Part shown: positions 1 to 7,556 of the stretch, piece after piece
Numbering within the stretch: the stretch's first letter is position 1
Layout: each line of letters starts with the position of its first letter
NCBI GenBank assembly: GCA_020161475.1
Contig: JAIUNQ010000002.1
Span: 1-64,000, forward strand
DNA length: 64,000 nucleotides
Direction of reading: 5' to 3'
Source of the DNA: Pseudomonadota bacterium
GTDB taxonomy: Bacteria > Pseudomonadota > Alphaproteobacteria > Rhizobiales > Beijerinckiaceae
The notes under the pieces: generated by a model
The model's input: the letters and a program-made list of their open reading frames with translations, nothing else
What the model was told of the DNA's origin: nothing
Database searches by the model: none
Translations under genes and position numbers: made by a program

Positions 1-202
1 CGGAGCCCGCAAACAGCGTCGTCACCTCGCCCCAATCCACCTCATTGCCGATGACGTGCATGTAGGTGGAGCAGAGCGGCTCGACATCCTTCTTGGTGAT
101 CTTGAGCAGGATGGTGAAACAGGTGAAGCCCGCCTTGGTGCCGCGCGCGAATTCTTCGGCCAGCCAGCGGTCAAAATCAGTGAGAACAGGGGCTTCGCTC
201 AT
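1..202 (-). CDS. Unknown protein, N-terminal part only (67 residues; runs off the left edge)
   Basis: I do not recognise this family. The start ATG (202-200) overlaps the stop of the upstream gene as TGATG, which argues for translational coupling and fixes the start. The visible residues begin MSEAPVLTDFDRW and contain two Cys (FTCFT, PLCST); no signal peptide or membrane segment is visible. It is the last visible gene of the minus-strand formate dehydrogenase/selenocysteine run, so a role linked to Sec or to formate oxidation is possible, but this rests only on position. The stop lies outside the window. Confidence 0.75.
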   Translation of the reverse strand, partial: MSEAPVLTDFDRWLAEEFARGTKAGFTCFTILLKITKKDVEPLCSTYMHVIGNEVDWGEVTTLFAGS

Positions 203-663
203 CAGAAATCCACCACAGGGGTTTCGGGACGATAGACATCGTAAAGGGCCAGAAAGTCGTTTCCGGTGCGGGTTTTATGCTTGGCCTCATAGGTGGCGAG
301 CGCTTTGAGAACGCTGCCCTGCGTGGCCTCATCCTCACAATTGAGGAGCGTGTCGATGGCATCAATGACAGGCCGGAAGGCGTCGATGAGCGGACCATGC
401 GCCTCGCTCGCGCGGGTCAGCCCGGTTTCCTCTTCCAGCACACGCTCACCCGCCGCATAAGCCGCCGCATCATCGGGAGCCCCCTCGATGGCGCTGGCGA
501 GCGCCGCCAGCAATGCGGCGCGGCGATTGGCGAAGATGCGGGCGCGCTCCAACGCGCGCAACTCCTCGGCGAAGCGCGCGCGGCATTCGGCCTCGGCGGC
601 ATCACAACGGGCGGCTTCCGCGCGGATCAGATCAAGGAAGGTGGGAGGCGCGTCAACGGGCAT
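202..663 (-). CDS. Unknown 153-residue protein downstream of selC
   Basis: Family not recognised. The ATG at 663-661 is chosen because it lies just after the tRNA-Sec gene and one base past the selB-frame TGA; longer forms would read back through selC. The N-terminal half (about residues 10-75) is rich in Ala, Glu and Arg and looks helical, perhaps coiled. The C-terminal half contains LLNCEDEATQG and ends DVYRPETPVVDF. No signal peptide, metal motif or membrane segment is seen. It ends in a TGATG overlap with the next gene, so the two are probably co-translated. Presence beside selC suggests, but does not show, a link with selenoprotein or formate metabolism. Confidence 0.75.
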   Translation of the reverse strand: MPVDAPPTFLDLIRAEAARCDAAEAECRARFAEELRALERARIFANRRAALLAALASAIEGAPDDAAAYAAGERVLEEETGLTRASEAHGPLIDAFRPVIDAIDTLLNCEDEATQGSVLKALATYEAKHKTRTGNDFLALYDVYRPETPVVDF

Positions 664-664
664 A

Positions 665-2737
665 TCACCCCCCAAGGATTGATGGCGGAAGAGAATGGGA
701 GTCGAACCCACCAGGGACCGGCTCACGGCCCCAACCGGATTTGAAGTCCGGCCGCCCCACCGGGGACGATTCTCTTCCAAGATTGATGTTATTGGCTGCT
801 TCGCCTTCCGGCGCAACCGGTTCAAAAAGCATGCGGCGATGAGGGTTCATGCGGCGCAGGTCTGCCCGCCGGATGGTGACGCCATGACGATCGAAAAACT
901 CGAGAATCTGGATGGCGACCTTGCGCCCCACGGCTGAGCCGCTGGCGGCCTCCAAGGCATCGCGGAAGGCCCCCGCATTGAAGGGGCCGCCCGCAGCTTC
1001 CAATTCTCCCGCAAGGCGCACCGCCTCTCGCGTGGCATGGCGCAGCAGGAAGTGATCCAGCGCGAATTCATCGGCCTGCCCGGCGCGGGCGCAATGGCGC
1101 AAAAGGCGGCGGATGGCGGCTTCATCCTCCTGAAGCGCGTTGGCGATGTCGCGCACGCGGGGCGGGCGAAAACGCTCGGCGGCATCAAGGCGCGGGCGGA
1201 TTTCGTACCAGAGGTTTTCATCCTCCAGCGACAGCTCCACCTTGTGGCTGGCAAGGCGCAGGAAATTGCCCTCAAACGCCACATCGCCGCGCGCGGCAAA
1301 ACGGCGCAGCAGCAGCCTGAACAGCGGCGCGGGAATGCGCGGCGCGATGGCCATGCGCAGGCGCTCCAGCCCTTGGCCCGGCATATCGGGGTTATCGGCA
1401 TGGAACGCGCCGAGCGCCGCTTTCAGCTCCGCCAGAAGGGCCGCTTCGCGTGTCACGGTCAGCAGGAATTCGTCGTCCAGCAGCAGGGCGTCGCCCGCCA
1501 AAGGCAACGCCTGCGCCCGCGACAGACCGCGCATGCGCGCAAAAGCGGTGAGCGACACCGGGGCGGCAGAAACTGCCATCAGCGCCGCAAGCGCTGCCGC
1601 ATCATCGGCGTTTTCCAGCGCATCGAGCACGCCCGAACGCTCCGGTGTGCGGCGCTTGCGCTCGGGCGGGGCGAGGTCCAGCAGGTGTCCGCCCGCCAGT
1701 GTGAAGCTCTCGGAAGGATCGCGCAGGACAAACCGGTCGCCCGAGAAGGCGGCAATGGGCTGATCGAGCACCAGTTGGACACGCGCCAAATCTCCCGCCT
1801 GCGGGGCCTTGTCCTCCAGCAGCACGATGCGGCAGCCGGTTTCCGCCGTGGCATGGTGAAGCCGCGCGGGCATCCATTGCAGCAAGCCCTTTTTCGCGCC
1901 GGGCGCGACGCGCACTTCGGCATCGATGCGCCGGGTCGGGGCATGGGCCTCGGGCGCAAGGATCATGTCCCCCCGTTTGATGGCCTCGCGCTCGATTTTC
2001 TCGCCAACAAGGTTGAGCGCGCAGCGGTCTCCTGCGCGTCCCTCATCGCTTTTGCGGTTCTGGGCGTGGATTGCGCGCACGCGCGCTTCCAGCCCTGAGG
2101 GAGAAACAAGCACCCTGTCTCCCACCTTCACAACGCCATCGAGCACAGTGCCGGTGACAACCACACCCGCGCCCGCGAGCACGAAAGCCCGATCCACCGC
2201 AAGGCGGAACAGGCGTGTCGCCATGCGCGGTTGATGAGATTGATGGCGCTCGACGAGCGCGGATTTGAGCGCCTCCACCCCCTGCCCGGTGAGGCTGGAA
2301 ACGGGGTAAACCGGGCTGCCCGCAAGCGGCGTGGGGGCGAGCAAGGCGGCAATCTCGGCTTCCACCGCAGCAAGGCGCGCCTCATCCACCTTGTCGGCCT
2401 TGGTGAGCGCGACAAGCCCGCGCGACACACCGAGCAGGGCCAGCAGTTCAACGTGCTCGCGCGTTTGCGGCATCACACCGTCATCGGCGGCCACCACGAG
2501 CAGGGCAGCCTCCACCCCCTGTGCGCCCGCCATCATGGTGGAGACGAAGCGTTCATGGCCCGGCACATCGACAAAGCCGATGGTGGAGCCATCCGCCTGC
2601 GGCCAATAGGCAAAACCAAGGTCAATGGTGATGCCGCGGGCTTTTTCTTCCTTCAGGCGATCCGCGTCGACCCCGGTGATCGCCTTGATCAGCGCGGTTT
2701 TGCCATGGTCGATGTGGCCCGCCGTGCCGAAGATCAT
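665..2737 (-). CDS. selB: Selenocysteine-specific elongation factor SelB
   Basis: SelB is the EF-Tu-like GTPase that carries Sec-tRNA to UGA codons marked by a SECIS hairpin. GTPase motifs are clear: [14 protein letters not shown] at residues 4-17, DVPGHE, and TKAD. EF-Tu-like beta domains follow, then C-terminal winged-helix repeats ending near [12 protein letters not shown]. The ATG overlaps the stop of the Sel1-repeat gene as ATGA. Odd: the frame has no stop at the usual C-terminus and continues through the entire selC gene (residues about 654-685), ending at a TGA at 667-665 just before the next gene. The 690-residue total exceeds E. coli SelB (614). Whether the tRNA-encoded tail is made is unknown. 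Confidence 0.96.
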   Translation of the reverse strand: MIFGTAGHIDHGKTALIKAITGVDADRLKEEKARGITIDLGFAYWPQADGSTIGFVDVPGHERFVSTMMAGAQGVEAALLVVAADDGVMPQTREHVELLALLGVSRGLVALTKADKVDEARLAAVEAEIAALLAPTPLAGSPVYPVSSLTGQGVEALKSALVERHQSHQPRMATRLFRLAVDRAFVLAGAGVVVTGTVLDGVVKVGDRVLVSPSGLEARVRAIHAQNRKSDEGRAGDRCALNLVGEKIEREAIKRGDMILAPEAHAPTRRIDAEVRVAPGAKKGLLQWMPARLHHATAETGCRIVLLEDKAPQAGDLARVQLVLDQPIAAFSGDRFVLRDPSESFTLAGGHLLDLAPPERKRRTPERSGVLDALENADDAAALAALMAVSAAPVSLTAFARMRGLSRAQALPLAGDALLLDDEFLLTVTREAALLAELKAALGAFHADNPDMPGQGLERLRMAIAPRIPAPLFRLLLRRFAARGDVAFEGNFLRLASHKVELSLEDENLWYEIRPRLDAAERFRPPRVRDIANALQEDEAAIRRLLRHCARAGQADEFALDHFLLRHATREAVRLAGELEAAGGPFNAGAFRDALEAASGSAVGRKVAIQILEFFDRHGVTIRRADLRRMNPHRRMLFEPVAPEGEAANNINLGRESSPVGRPDFKSGWGREPVPGGFDSHSLPPSILGG
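683..778 (-). tRNA. selC: tRNA-Sec (anticodon TCA)
   Basis: On the minus strand the gene starts GGAAGAGAAT and ends ATTCTCTTCC-G-CCA, giving a long acceptor stem with a G discriminator and an encoded CCA (685-683). The anticodon loop reads GACTTCAAATCC with TCA in the middle, so it decodes UGA. The T arm is GGGTTCGACTCCC. The long variable arm and total length of 96 nt including CCA match bacterial tRNA-Sec. It sits immediately after selB and inside its open reading frame (see selB). It would be charged with Ser and converted to Sec by SelA with selenophosphate from SelD, both encoded nearby. Confidence 0.96.
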
Positions 2738-3528
2738 GCGGCACCTTTTGCCAGAATCTGCTGCGCCATCGCCTCGGCATCAGCATGGGCAGCTTCCGGC
2801 AGGCTGGCTTTGACTGCACCATAGAAGGTTTCCGCCAGCGCCGAGGCCTTGGCGCGCGCCATCACCAGCAGCACATAGGCACGAAAGGCGTCGCGCTCGA
2901 CACCAAGGCCCATATGGTTGGCTGCGCCCAGCATGGCCATGGCATCACCATCGCCCGCCTCAACGCCCTTGGCCCACCATTTGGCAGCCTCTTCCGGGTT
3001 ACGCTCCACCCCCAGAGCATTGTGAAAAATCATGCCCATGCGCGTCATGGCGCTGGCAATTCCCGCGTTCGCTGCCGCCTCGGCCCAGCGGCGCGCTTCA
3101 ACGGGGTTGGCGGGGCAGACATCGTCTTCCAACAGCATCCAGGAGAGCATGTCCTGCGCAGGTGCATCACCGGCTTCAGAGGCTTTGAGATACCAATCCA
3201 GCGCGGCCTGATAATCCTGCGTGCAGCCCTTGCCCTGAAAAAAGGCGGCGGCCAGATTGCGCATGGCGACCGGATCGCCCTGATCCGCTGCAACATGAAG
3301 CCACTTGAAGGCGAGTTCGTGGTTCACCTCCACGCCCAAGCCGCCCACGAAACACGCGCCAATGTTGTTGGCCGCGCGGGCATTGCCCGCATGCGCCAAC
3401 GGCCCCCAGATGGCGAGCGCAGCCTCGTAATGCCCGGCCTCCGCCAGCGCCTTGGCCTCGGCGAGCTGGGTTTCGACATCAACCGGCGGCGAAGCCTCGG
3501 CCTTTTTGCGGAACAGCGAGAAAATCAT
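2734..3528 (-). CDS. Sel1-like (TPR-type) repeat protein within the Sec operon
   Basis: A 264-residue protein made largely of Sel1-like repeats, alpha-helical units that bind other proteins. Recurrent repeat signatures such as [29 protein letters not shown] and [15 protein letters not shown] occur about every 36 residues between residues 50 and 220. There is no convincing signal peptide; the N-terminus MIFSLFRKK is short and charged, suggesting a cytoplasmic protein. It overlaps selA upstream and selB downstream by ATGA at both ends, so all three are probably translated together. Its function is unknown; the tight coupling between selA and selB makes an accessory role in Sec-tRNA handling worth testing. 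Confidence 0.9.
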   Translation of the reverse strand: MIFSLFRKKAEASPPVDVETQLAEAKALAEAGHYEAALAIWGPLAHAGNARAANNIGACFVGGLGVEVNHELAFKWLHVAADQGDPVAMRNLAAAFFQGKGCTQDYQAALDWYLKASEAGDAPAQDMLSWMLLEDDVCPANPVEARRWAEAAANAGIASAMTRMGMIFHNALGVERNPEEAAKWWAKGVEAGDGDAMAMLGAANHMGLGVERDAFRAYVLLVMARAKASALAETFYGAVKASLPEAAHADAEAMAQQILAKGAA

Positions 3529-4913
3529 GCCGCACTCCCCAGTTGGGCGAGGAAGGTGGCCTCATCCTCAAGGCAGCGCAGATCGAGCATCAGGCGATCC
3601 TCGGCGATGCGGCCGATGACCGGAACGGGCAGGCTGCGCAGCTTGGCCGCCAAAGCATCGAGCCCCTTGCCCTTGCGTTTGGCCTGCGGGGCGGCAAAAA
3701 GCGCCGCGCTTTCCAGCGTGTCGAGCGGGAGCGCGCCGGAGCCGATCTGGCTGGCGCAATCCATAACCCCTGCCTCCCAGCCCTCGCCGAGGAAGGCCTG
3801 CCACGCGGGCAGAAGCCGCTGCGCCTGTGCGCACATATCGGGCCGTTTGCGGTTGAAAAAGCGCAAGGTGGGAAGCGTTTCGTGCAGCGTATCGGGGTTG
3901 CGATACAGGCGCAGCGTCGCTTCCAGCGCGGCAAGGCGCAGCTTGTCGAGCCGCAGCGAGCGCTTGAGGTGGTTCTTGGCGCAGGCGCGCACGAGATCCT
4001 TTTGGCCTACGATGAAGCCCGCCTGTGGTCCGCCGAGGAGCTTGTCACCGGAGAAGGAGACAAGATCCGCCCCGTCTTTCAAGGCATCCTGCACCGTGCG
4101 CTCGCGGGCAAGGCCATAGCGGGAGAGGTCAACCAATGTGCCCGAGCCGAGATCATCGAAGAGCGGCACGCCGTGCTTTTTCGCCAGCGCCGCGAGCTCT
4201 GGCGCGGGCACCTCCTTGGTGAAGCCCGAGATGATGTAGTTCGAAGTATGCGCCTTCAGGATCATCCCCGTTTTCGGGGTGATGGCCTCCTCGAAGTCTT
4301 TCAGATGCGTGCGATTGGTGGCCCCCACCTCGACAAGCCGGGTGTTCGCACGGCGCATGATCTCGGGCAGGCGGAACGCACCCCCGATCTCGATCAGCTC
4401 CCCGCGCGAGACGATGGTTTCGCGGCCCTTGGCGTGGGTCGCCAGCACGAGGAGCACCGCGGCGGCATTGTTGTTGACCGCGCAGGCATCCTCCGCCCCC
4501 GTCAGTTCGCGCACAAGGCCGCGCACGTGGTCATCGCGCTCACCGCGCGCACCACCGTCGAGCGCGTATTCCAGCGTCGTGGGGTGGCGCATCGCCTCCA
4601 CCACCGCCTCAATTGCGGCTTCGGGCAGCACAGCACGGCCCAGATTGGTGTGAAGCACCGTACCGGTTAGGTTGAACACTCGGCGCTGGGAGGGCATCGC
4701 ACGGGCGGCAAGATGCTGATCGGCGGCGACCAACACCGCCTCCGGTGCCGGGCAGGCCGCGCCTGATTTCATCGCGTCACGGGCATCATCCAGCGCGGCG
4801 CGCAGCGCGTTCGTCGCCTCGCGGGCCCCGAACTGCGCCGCCAGTGCGCGACCGGCATCCTCCGCCAGCAGACGGTCCACGGACGGCAGGCGGGAAAAAT
4901 CCACCCCGGCCAT
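3525..4913 (-). CDS. selA: L-seryl-tRNA(Sec) selenium transferase
   Basis: SelA is a PLP enzyme that converts Ser-tRNA(Sec) to Sec-tRNA(Sec) using selenophosphate. The 462 residues match the bacterial family length. The N-terminus (FSRLPSVDRLL) is the SelA N-terminal domain, followed by NLTGTVLHTNLGRAVLPEAA. The PLP lysine is in SFSGDKLLGGPQAG (Lys291). The sequence is intact to the C-terminus. The start lies 3 nt after the fdhE stop and the stop overlaps the Sel1-repeat gene by 4 nt, so it is part of the same transcript as the selenoprotein it serves. Confidence 0.97.
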   Translation of the reverse strand: MAGVDFSRLPSVDRLLAEDAGRALAAQFGAREATNALRAALDDARDAMKSGAACPAPEAVLVAADQHLAARAMPSQRRVFNLTGTVLHTNLGRAVLPEAAIEAVVEAMRHPTTLEYALDGGARGERDDHVRGLVRELTGAEDACAVNNNAAAVLLVLATHAKGRETIVSRGELIEIGGAFRLPEIMRRANTRLVEVGATNRTHLKDFEEAITPKTGMILKAHTSNYIISGFTKEVPAPELAALAKKHGVPLFDDLGSGTLVDLSRYGLARERTVQDALKDGADLVSFSGDKLLGGPQAGFIVGQKDLVRACAKNHLKRSLRLDKLRLAALEATLRLYRNPDTLHETLPTLRFFNRKRPDMCAQAQRLLPAWQAFLGEGWEAGVMDCASQIGSGALPLDTLESAALFAAPQAKRKGKGLDALAAKLRSLPVPVIGRIAEDRLMLDLRCLEDEATFLAQLGSAA

Positions 4914-4916
4914 GGC

Positions 4917-5837
4917 TCAGAACCCGGCGAGATAGGCGTTGAACCCGGCGCGGCTGAAACCCGCCTCGCGCACCATGAGATCGAGGCCGGCGCTCGCGAC
5001 ATCATCGGCCACGGCATCAAGTTCCGGGTCGGTGACGGTGTAAAGGATCTTGAGGTAGCGCTTGCACTCGTCGCAGCACTCGGCCTTGAGCGTATCGGCC
5101 GTGCCCTGCACATGGTTGTAGTGAATGCCCTTGGTGGAAGAGCACGCCACGCATTTCACGCGCACCACATGCCACTGTGTGGCGCAGCAGCTGCAGGTCG
5201 CAAAGCGCGTGTTCTGCGAGCCGACTGTGCCGACGACCGAAGAGGACACCGGCGGGCCGCCACAGGCCGGGCAGGCCCCATCGGAAACCGGGGTCAGCCG
5301 GTCCGCATCGAGCAGGGCGGCGAGGCGCGCAAAATGCACCTGCAAGGCCGCAGCAACATAAACATGCTCGGCGATTTCCTCATGAGGCAGGGTGTCGGAG
5401 AGGACCGCATCCACCATGGCGCGGCGCTCATCGGCATCCGCTGCGATGACGCCTTCCAGCGCTGCCATGGCCTTGTCAGGCATCTCGACGGTTTTGAGGG
5501 CACTGAGCAGCGCGTCGAGCGTTTTCATGGCAACATCGGCCGCGGGCAACGAGGCCCGCGCGATGGGCGCCATGCCATGCTCAAAGGCGCGCTCCAACGC
5601 TTCGCTCTCCGGCAGAGCAACCGGCGGCAGGGTTTCCAGCAAGGCGGCCTGCGCCTTGGCGATGGCCGCAAGAAATTCAAGGTAGCCCTTGAGCTGGTGA
5701 TCAGGCGCGAGCGCGGCAAAACGCTTGGCGCGGACCTCAAACAACGTCTCGGGCTTGGGGGTCACCGCCATCGGCGGCTTGGCTTCCTCGCCGAGGTGCA
5801 TCGGCTGGAACTGGGGCGCAACGGGCGCTTCGCTCAT
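4917..5837 (-). CDS. fdhE: Formate dehydrogenase accessory protein FdhE
   Basis: FdhE is a cytoplasmic rubredoxin-like protein needed for maturation of respiratory formate dehydrogenases. The 306-residue length fits the family. The C-terminal half has the expected pairs of CxxC motifs: CPACGG, CSCCATQW, CVAC and CCDEC, forming metal-binding knuckles. The start MSEAPVAPQFQ is the first ATG of the frame. It follows fdoI after a 139-nt intercistronic stretch full of hairpins and precedes selA by 3 nt. The order fdoGHI-fdhE is the same as in enterobacteria. Confidence 0.95.
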   Translation of the reverse strand: MSEAPVAPQFQPMHLGEEAKPPMAVTPKPETLFEVRAKRFAALAPDHQLKGYLEFLAAIAKAQAALLETLPPVALPESEALERAFEHGMAPIARASLPAADVAMKTLDALLSALKTVEMPDKAMAALEGVIAADADERRAMVDAVLSDTLPHEEIAEHVYVAAALQVHFARLAALLDADRLTPVSDGACPACGGPPVSSSVVGTVGSQNTRFATCSCCATQWHVVRVKCVACSSTKGIHYNHVQGTADTLKAECCDECKRYLKILYTVTDPELDAVADDVASAGLDLMVREAGFSRAGFNAYLAGF

Positions 5838-5898
5838 ACGGGTCGAACCTCACGGGTCACGATGGAGGCCGGTTGTTGTTTCCGTCCCGCTGTTGTTG

Positions 5899-5988
5899 GC
5901 CGTGCGGGAGAATACCCGCACGGCATTCTTGTTGTTCGGCGGGATTACCCGCGCAGCACGGTGGTTGCCCGGCCGATTACTCGGCCGG
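5899..5988 (-). other. Hairpin-rich intercistronic region between fdoI and fdhE
   Basis: Two perfect inverted repeats are seen. One has 10-bp arms GCCGTGCGGG/CCCGCACGGC (5899-5924) with a 6-nt loop. The second has 8-bp arms CCGGCCGA/TCGGCCGG (5969-5988) whose 4-nt loop contains most of the fdoI stop codon TAA. A weaker GCGGG/CCCGC stem lies between them. None is followed by a T run on the minus strand, so they look like RNA-stabilising or processing structures rather than terminators. They may set different levels of structural (fdoGHI) and maturation (fdhE-sel) messages; that is inference. Confidence 0.6.
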
Positions 5989-6624
5989 GGTTGCCTTGTT
6001 GCGGGCTTCCTCGCGCAGCCACTTGCGGTGGTGGCGATAGGCCCAACCTGCGGTTACGGTGCCCTTGGTCATGGCGGAGATGGTGCCACGAACCCAGATC
6101 GCCGCATAGACATGCACGATCCAGATGGTGATGGCGCCAATGCCGCAGACAGCATGAACAAGAACCGCAATGCGCTTCTGGTCGATGGTGGTGTAGGCGT
6201 AGAAGTACTGATCCCAGATCACGACGCCCGAGGTGATGAGCGCCAGAATGAGGATCGACATACCCCAGAACACCATCTTCTGGCCGGCATTGTACTTGCC
6301 AATCTCCGGCACTTTTTCCTCGTCTCCCTTCATCACGGAGTCGAGGTTTGCCATCCACTTGGCATCGTCCTTGTTCCAGAGGTTTAGCTTCCAGAAGCGG
6401 AAGAACAACCCGAGGAACGAGAAGAACAGCACAACGCCGATCCAGGGATGGAGCGCGCGCGTGTTGGAGCCGCCGCCGAACAGAGCCGTGAGGCCGAACA
6501 GCGAGGGATGAAACAGCGCGAGCCCCGAGATGGCCAGCAGGATCAGGCTGATCGCCGTGACCCAGTGGTTGAGACGCGCTCCCGTGGTGTAGCGCGAGAC
6601 TTGCGGTCTGAAGCCGTCTGACAT
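5977..6624 (-). CDS. fdoI: Formate dehydrogenase cytochrome b556 (gamma) subunit
   Basis: The membrane subunit that takes electrons from the Fe-S subunit to quinone through two b hemes. About 215 residues, close to E. coli FdoI (211), with four hydrophobic segments (around residues 20-40, 60-80, 120-145 and 155-180). Conserved His candidates for heme ligation include TGARLNHWVTA near the N-terminus, RALHPWIGV, and VLVHAVCG with IVHVYAA near the C-terminus. The start ATG at 6624-6622 overlaps the fdoH stop as TGATG; a GTG one codon upstream is less likely. The stop codon lies in the loop of a perfect hairpin. Confidence 0.95.
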   Translation of the reverse strand: MSDGFRPQVSRYTTGARLNHWVTAISLILLAISGLALFHPSLFGLTALFGGGSNTRALHPWIGVVLFFSFLGLFFRFWKLNLWNKDDAKWMANLDSVMKGDEEKVPEIGKYNAGQKMVFWGMSILILALITSGVVIWDQYFYAYTTIDQKRIAVLVHAVCGIGAITIWIVHVYAAIWVRGTISAMTKGTVTAGWAYRHHRKWLREEARNKATPAE

Positions 6625-7541
6625 CACGCGCTCTCCTTGATTTTCCCGTCGAGGGTTTTCTTGCCTTCCTGCTCATCATGCTCGGTGACGCGGTTCGCGC
6701 CCACGATCAGGTGGTGAACAGCACCGGCCACTGCCGCGAAGGCAATGAGGCCCATGCCGGCATACTTCGTGACCCCCTTCCACAGTTCGACAACCGGGGA
6801 AATCTTCACGTCATTGCCGGGCAGGCTGGCATAGACCTGCGGCTTGTCGGCGTGGTGGAGCACGTACATGACGTGCGTGCCGCCAACACCCGGCGGGTCA
6901 TAAAGGCCCGCGTTCTTGTAGCCACGCGAGGTGAGGTCCTTGATGCGCTTTTGCGCGAGGTCCTTCATCTGCGCCTTGGTGCCGAAGGAGATGGCCTGCG
7001 TCGGGCATGCCTTGGCACAGGCAGGCCCCTGCCCGACCGAGACACGATCCACGCAAAGCGTGCACTTATAAGCCTTTTCCGTCGCCTTCGAGATGCGGGG
7101 AATATTGAAGGGGCAGCCCTTCACACAGTAACCGCAGCCGATGCAGGCATCCTTCTGGAAGTCCACGATGCCGTTGGTGTACTGCACGATGGCGCCGGGG
7201 GACGGGCAGGCCTTGAGGCAGCCCGGATCGGCGCAGTGCATGCAGCCATCCTTGCGGATCAGCCACTCGAGACGCCCCGTTTCCGGGTTGTCCCACTCGG
7301 TGTAGCGCATCAGCGTCCAGGAGTTTTCCGTCAGGTCGTGGGGGTTGTCATAAACCCCCACGTTGACGCCGACCGTCTCGCGAAGGTCGTTCCACTCAAG
7401 GCATGCCGTCTGGCAGGCCTTGCAGCCGATGCACTTGGACACGTCGATGAGTTTTGCGACCTCGAAAGTGTCCTTGAGCGGAAGCGCGCCTGTGATGCCA
7501 CCACGGGTGGCGGATTGGCGGGCGATTTCAAGCGTTGCCAT
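6624..7541 (-). CDS. fdoH: Formate dehydrogenase iron-sulfur (beta) subunit
   Basis: The periplasmic electron-transfer subunit with four [4Fe-4S] clusters and a C-terminal membrane anchor; 305 residues (E. coli FdoH is 300). Cys clusters in order: [38 protein letters not shown], and CTLCVDR followed by CAKACP. A hydrophobic segment near residues 255-280 ([20 protein letters not shown]) is the anchor. It lies 15 nt after fdoG and overlaps fdoI as TGATG. Everything needed for a membrane-bound respiratory formate dehydrogenase is present. Confidence 0.96.
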   Translation of the reverse strand: MATLEIARQSATRGGITGALPLKDTFEVAKLIDVSKCIGCKACQTACLEWNDLRETVGVNVGVYDNPHDLTENSWTLMRYTEWDNPETGRLEWLIRKDGCMHCADPGCLKACPSPGAIVQYTNGIVDFQKDACIGCGYCVKGCPFNIPRISKATEKAYKCTLCVDRVSVGQGPACAKACPTQAISFGTKAQMKDLAQKRIKDLTSRGYKNAGLYDPPGVGGTHVMYVLHHADKPQVYASLPGNDVKISPVVELWKGVTKYAGMGLIAFAAVAGAVHHLIVGANRVTEHDEQEGKKTLDGKIKESA

Positions 7542-7556
7542 GTCTGCCTCCCTTCA

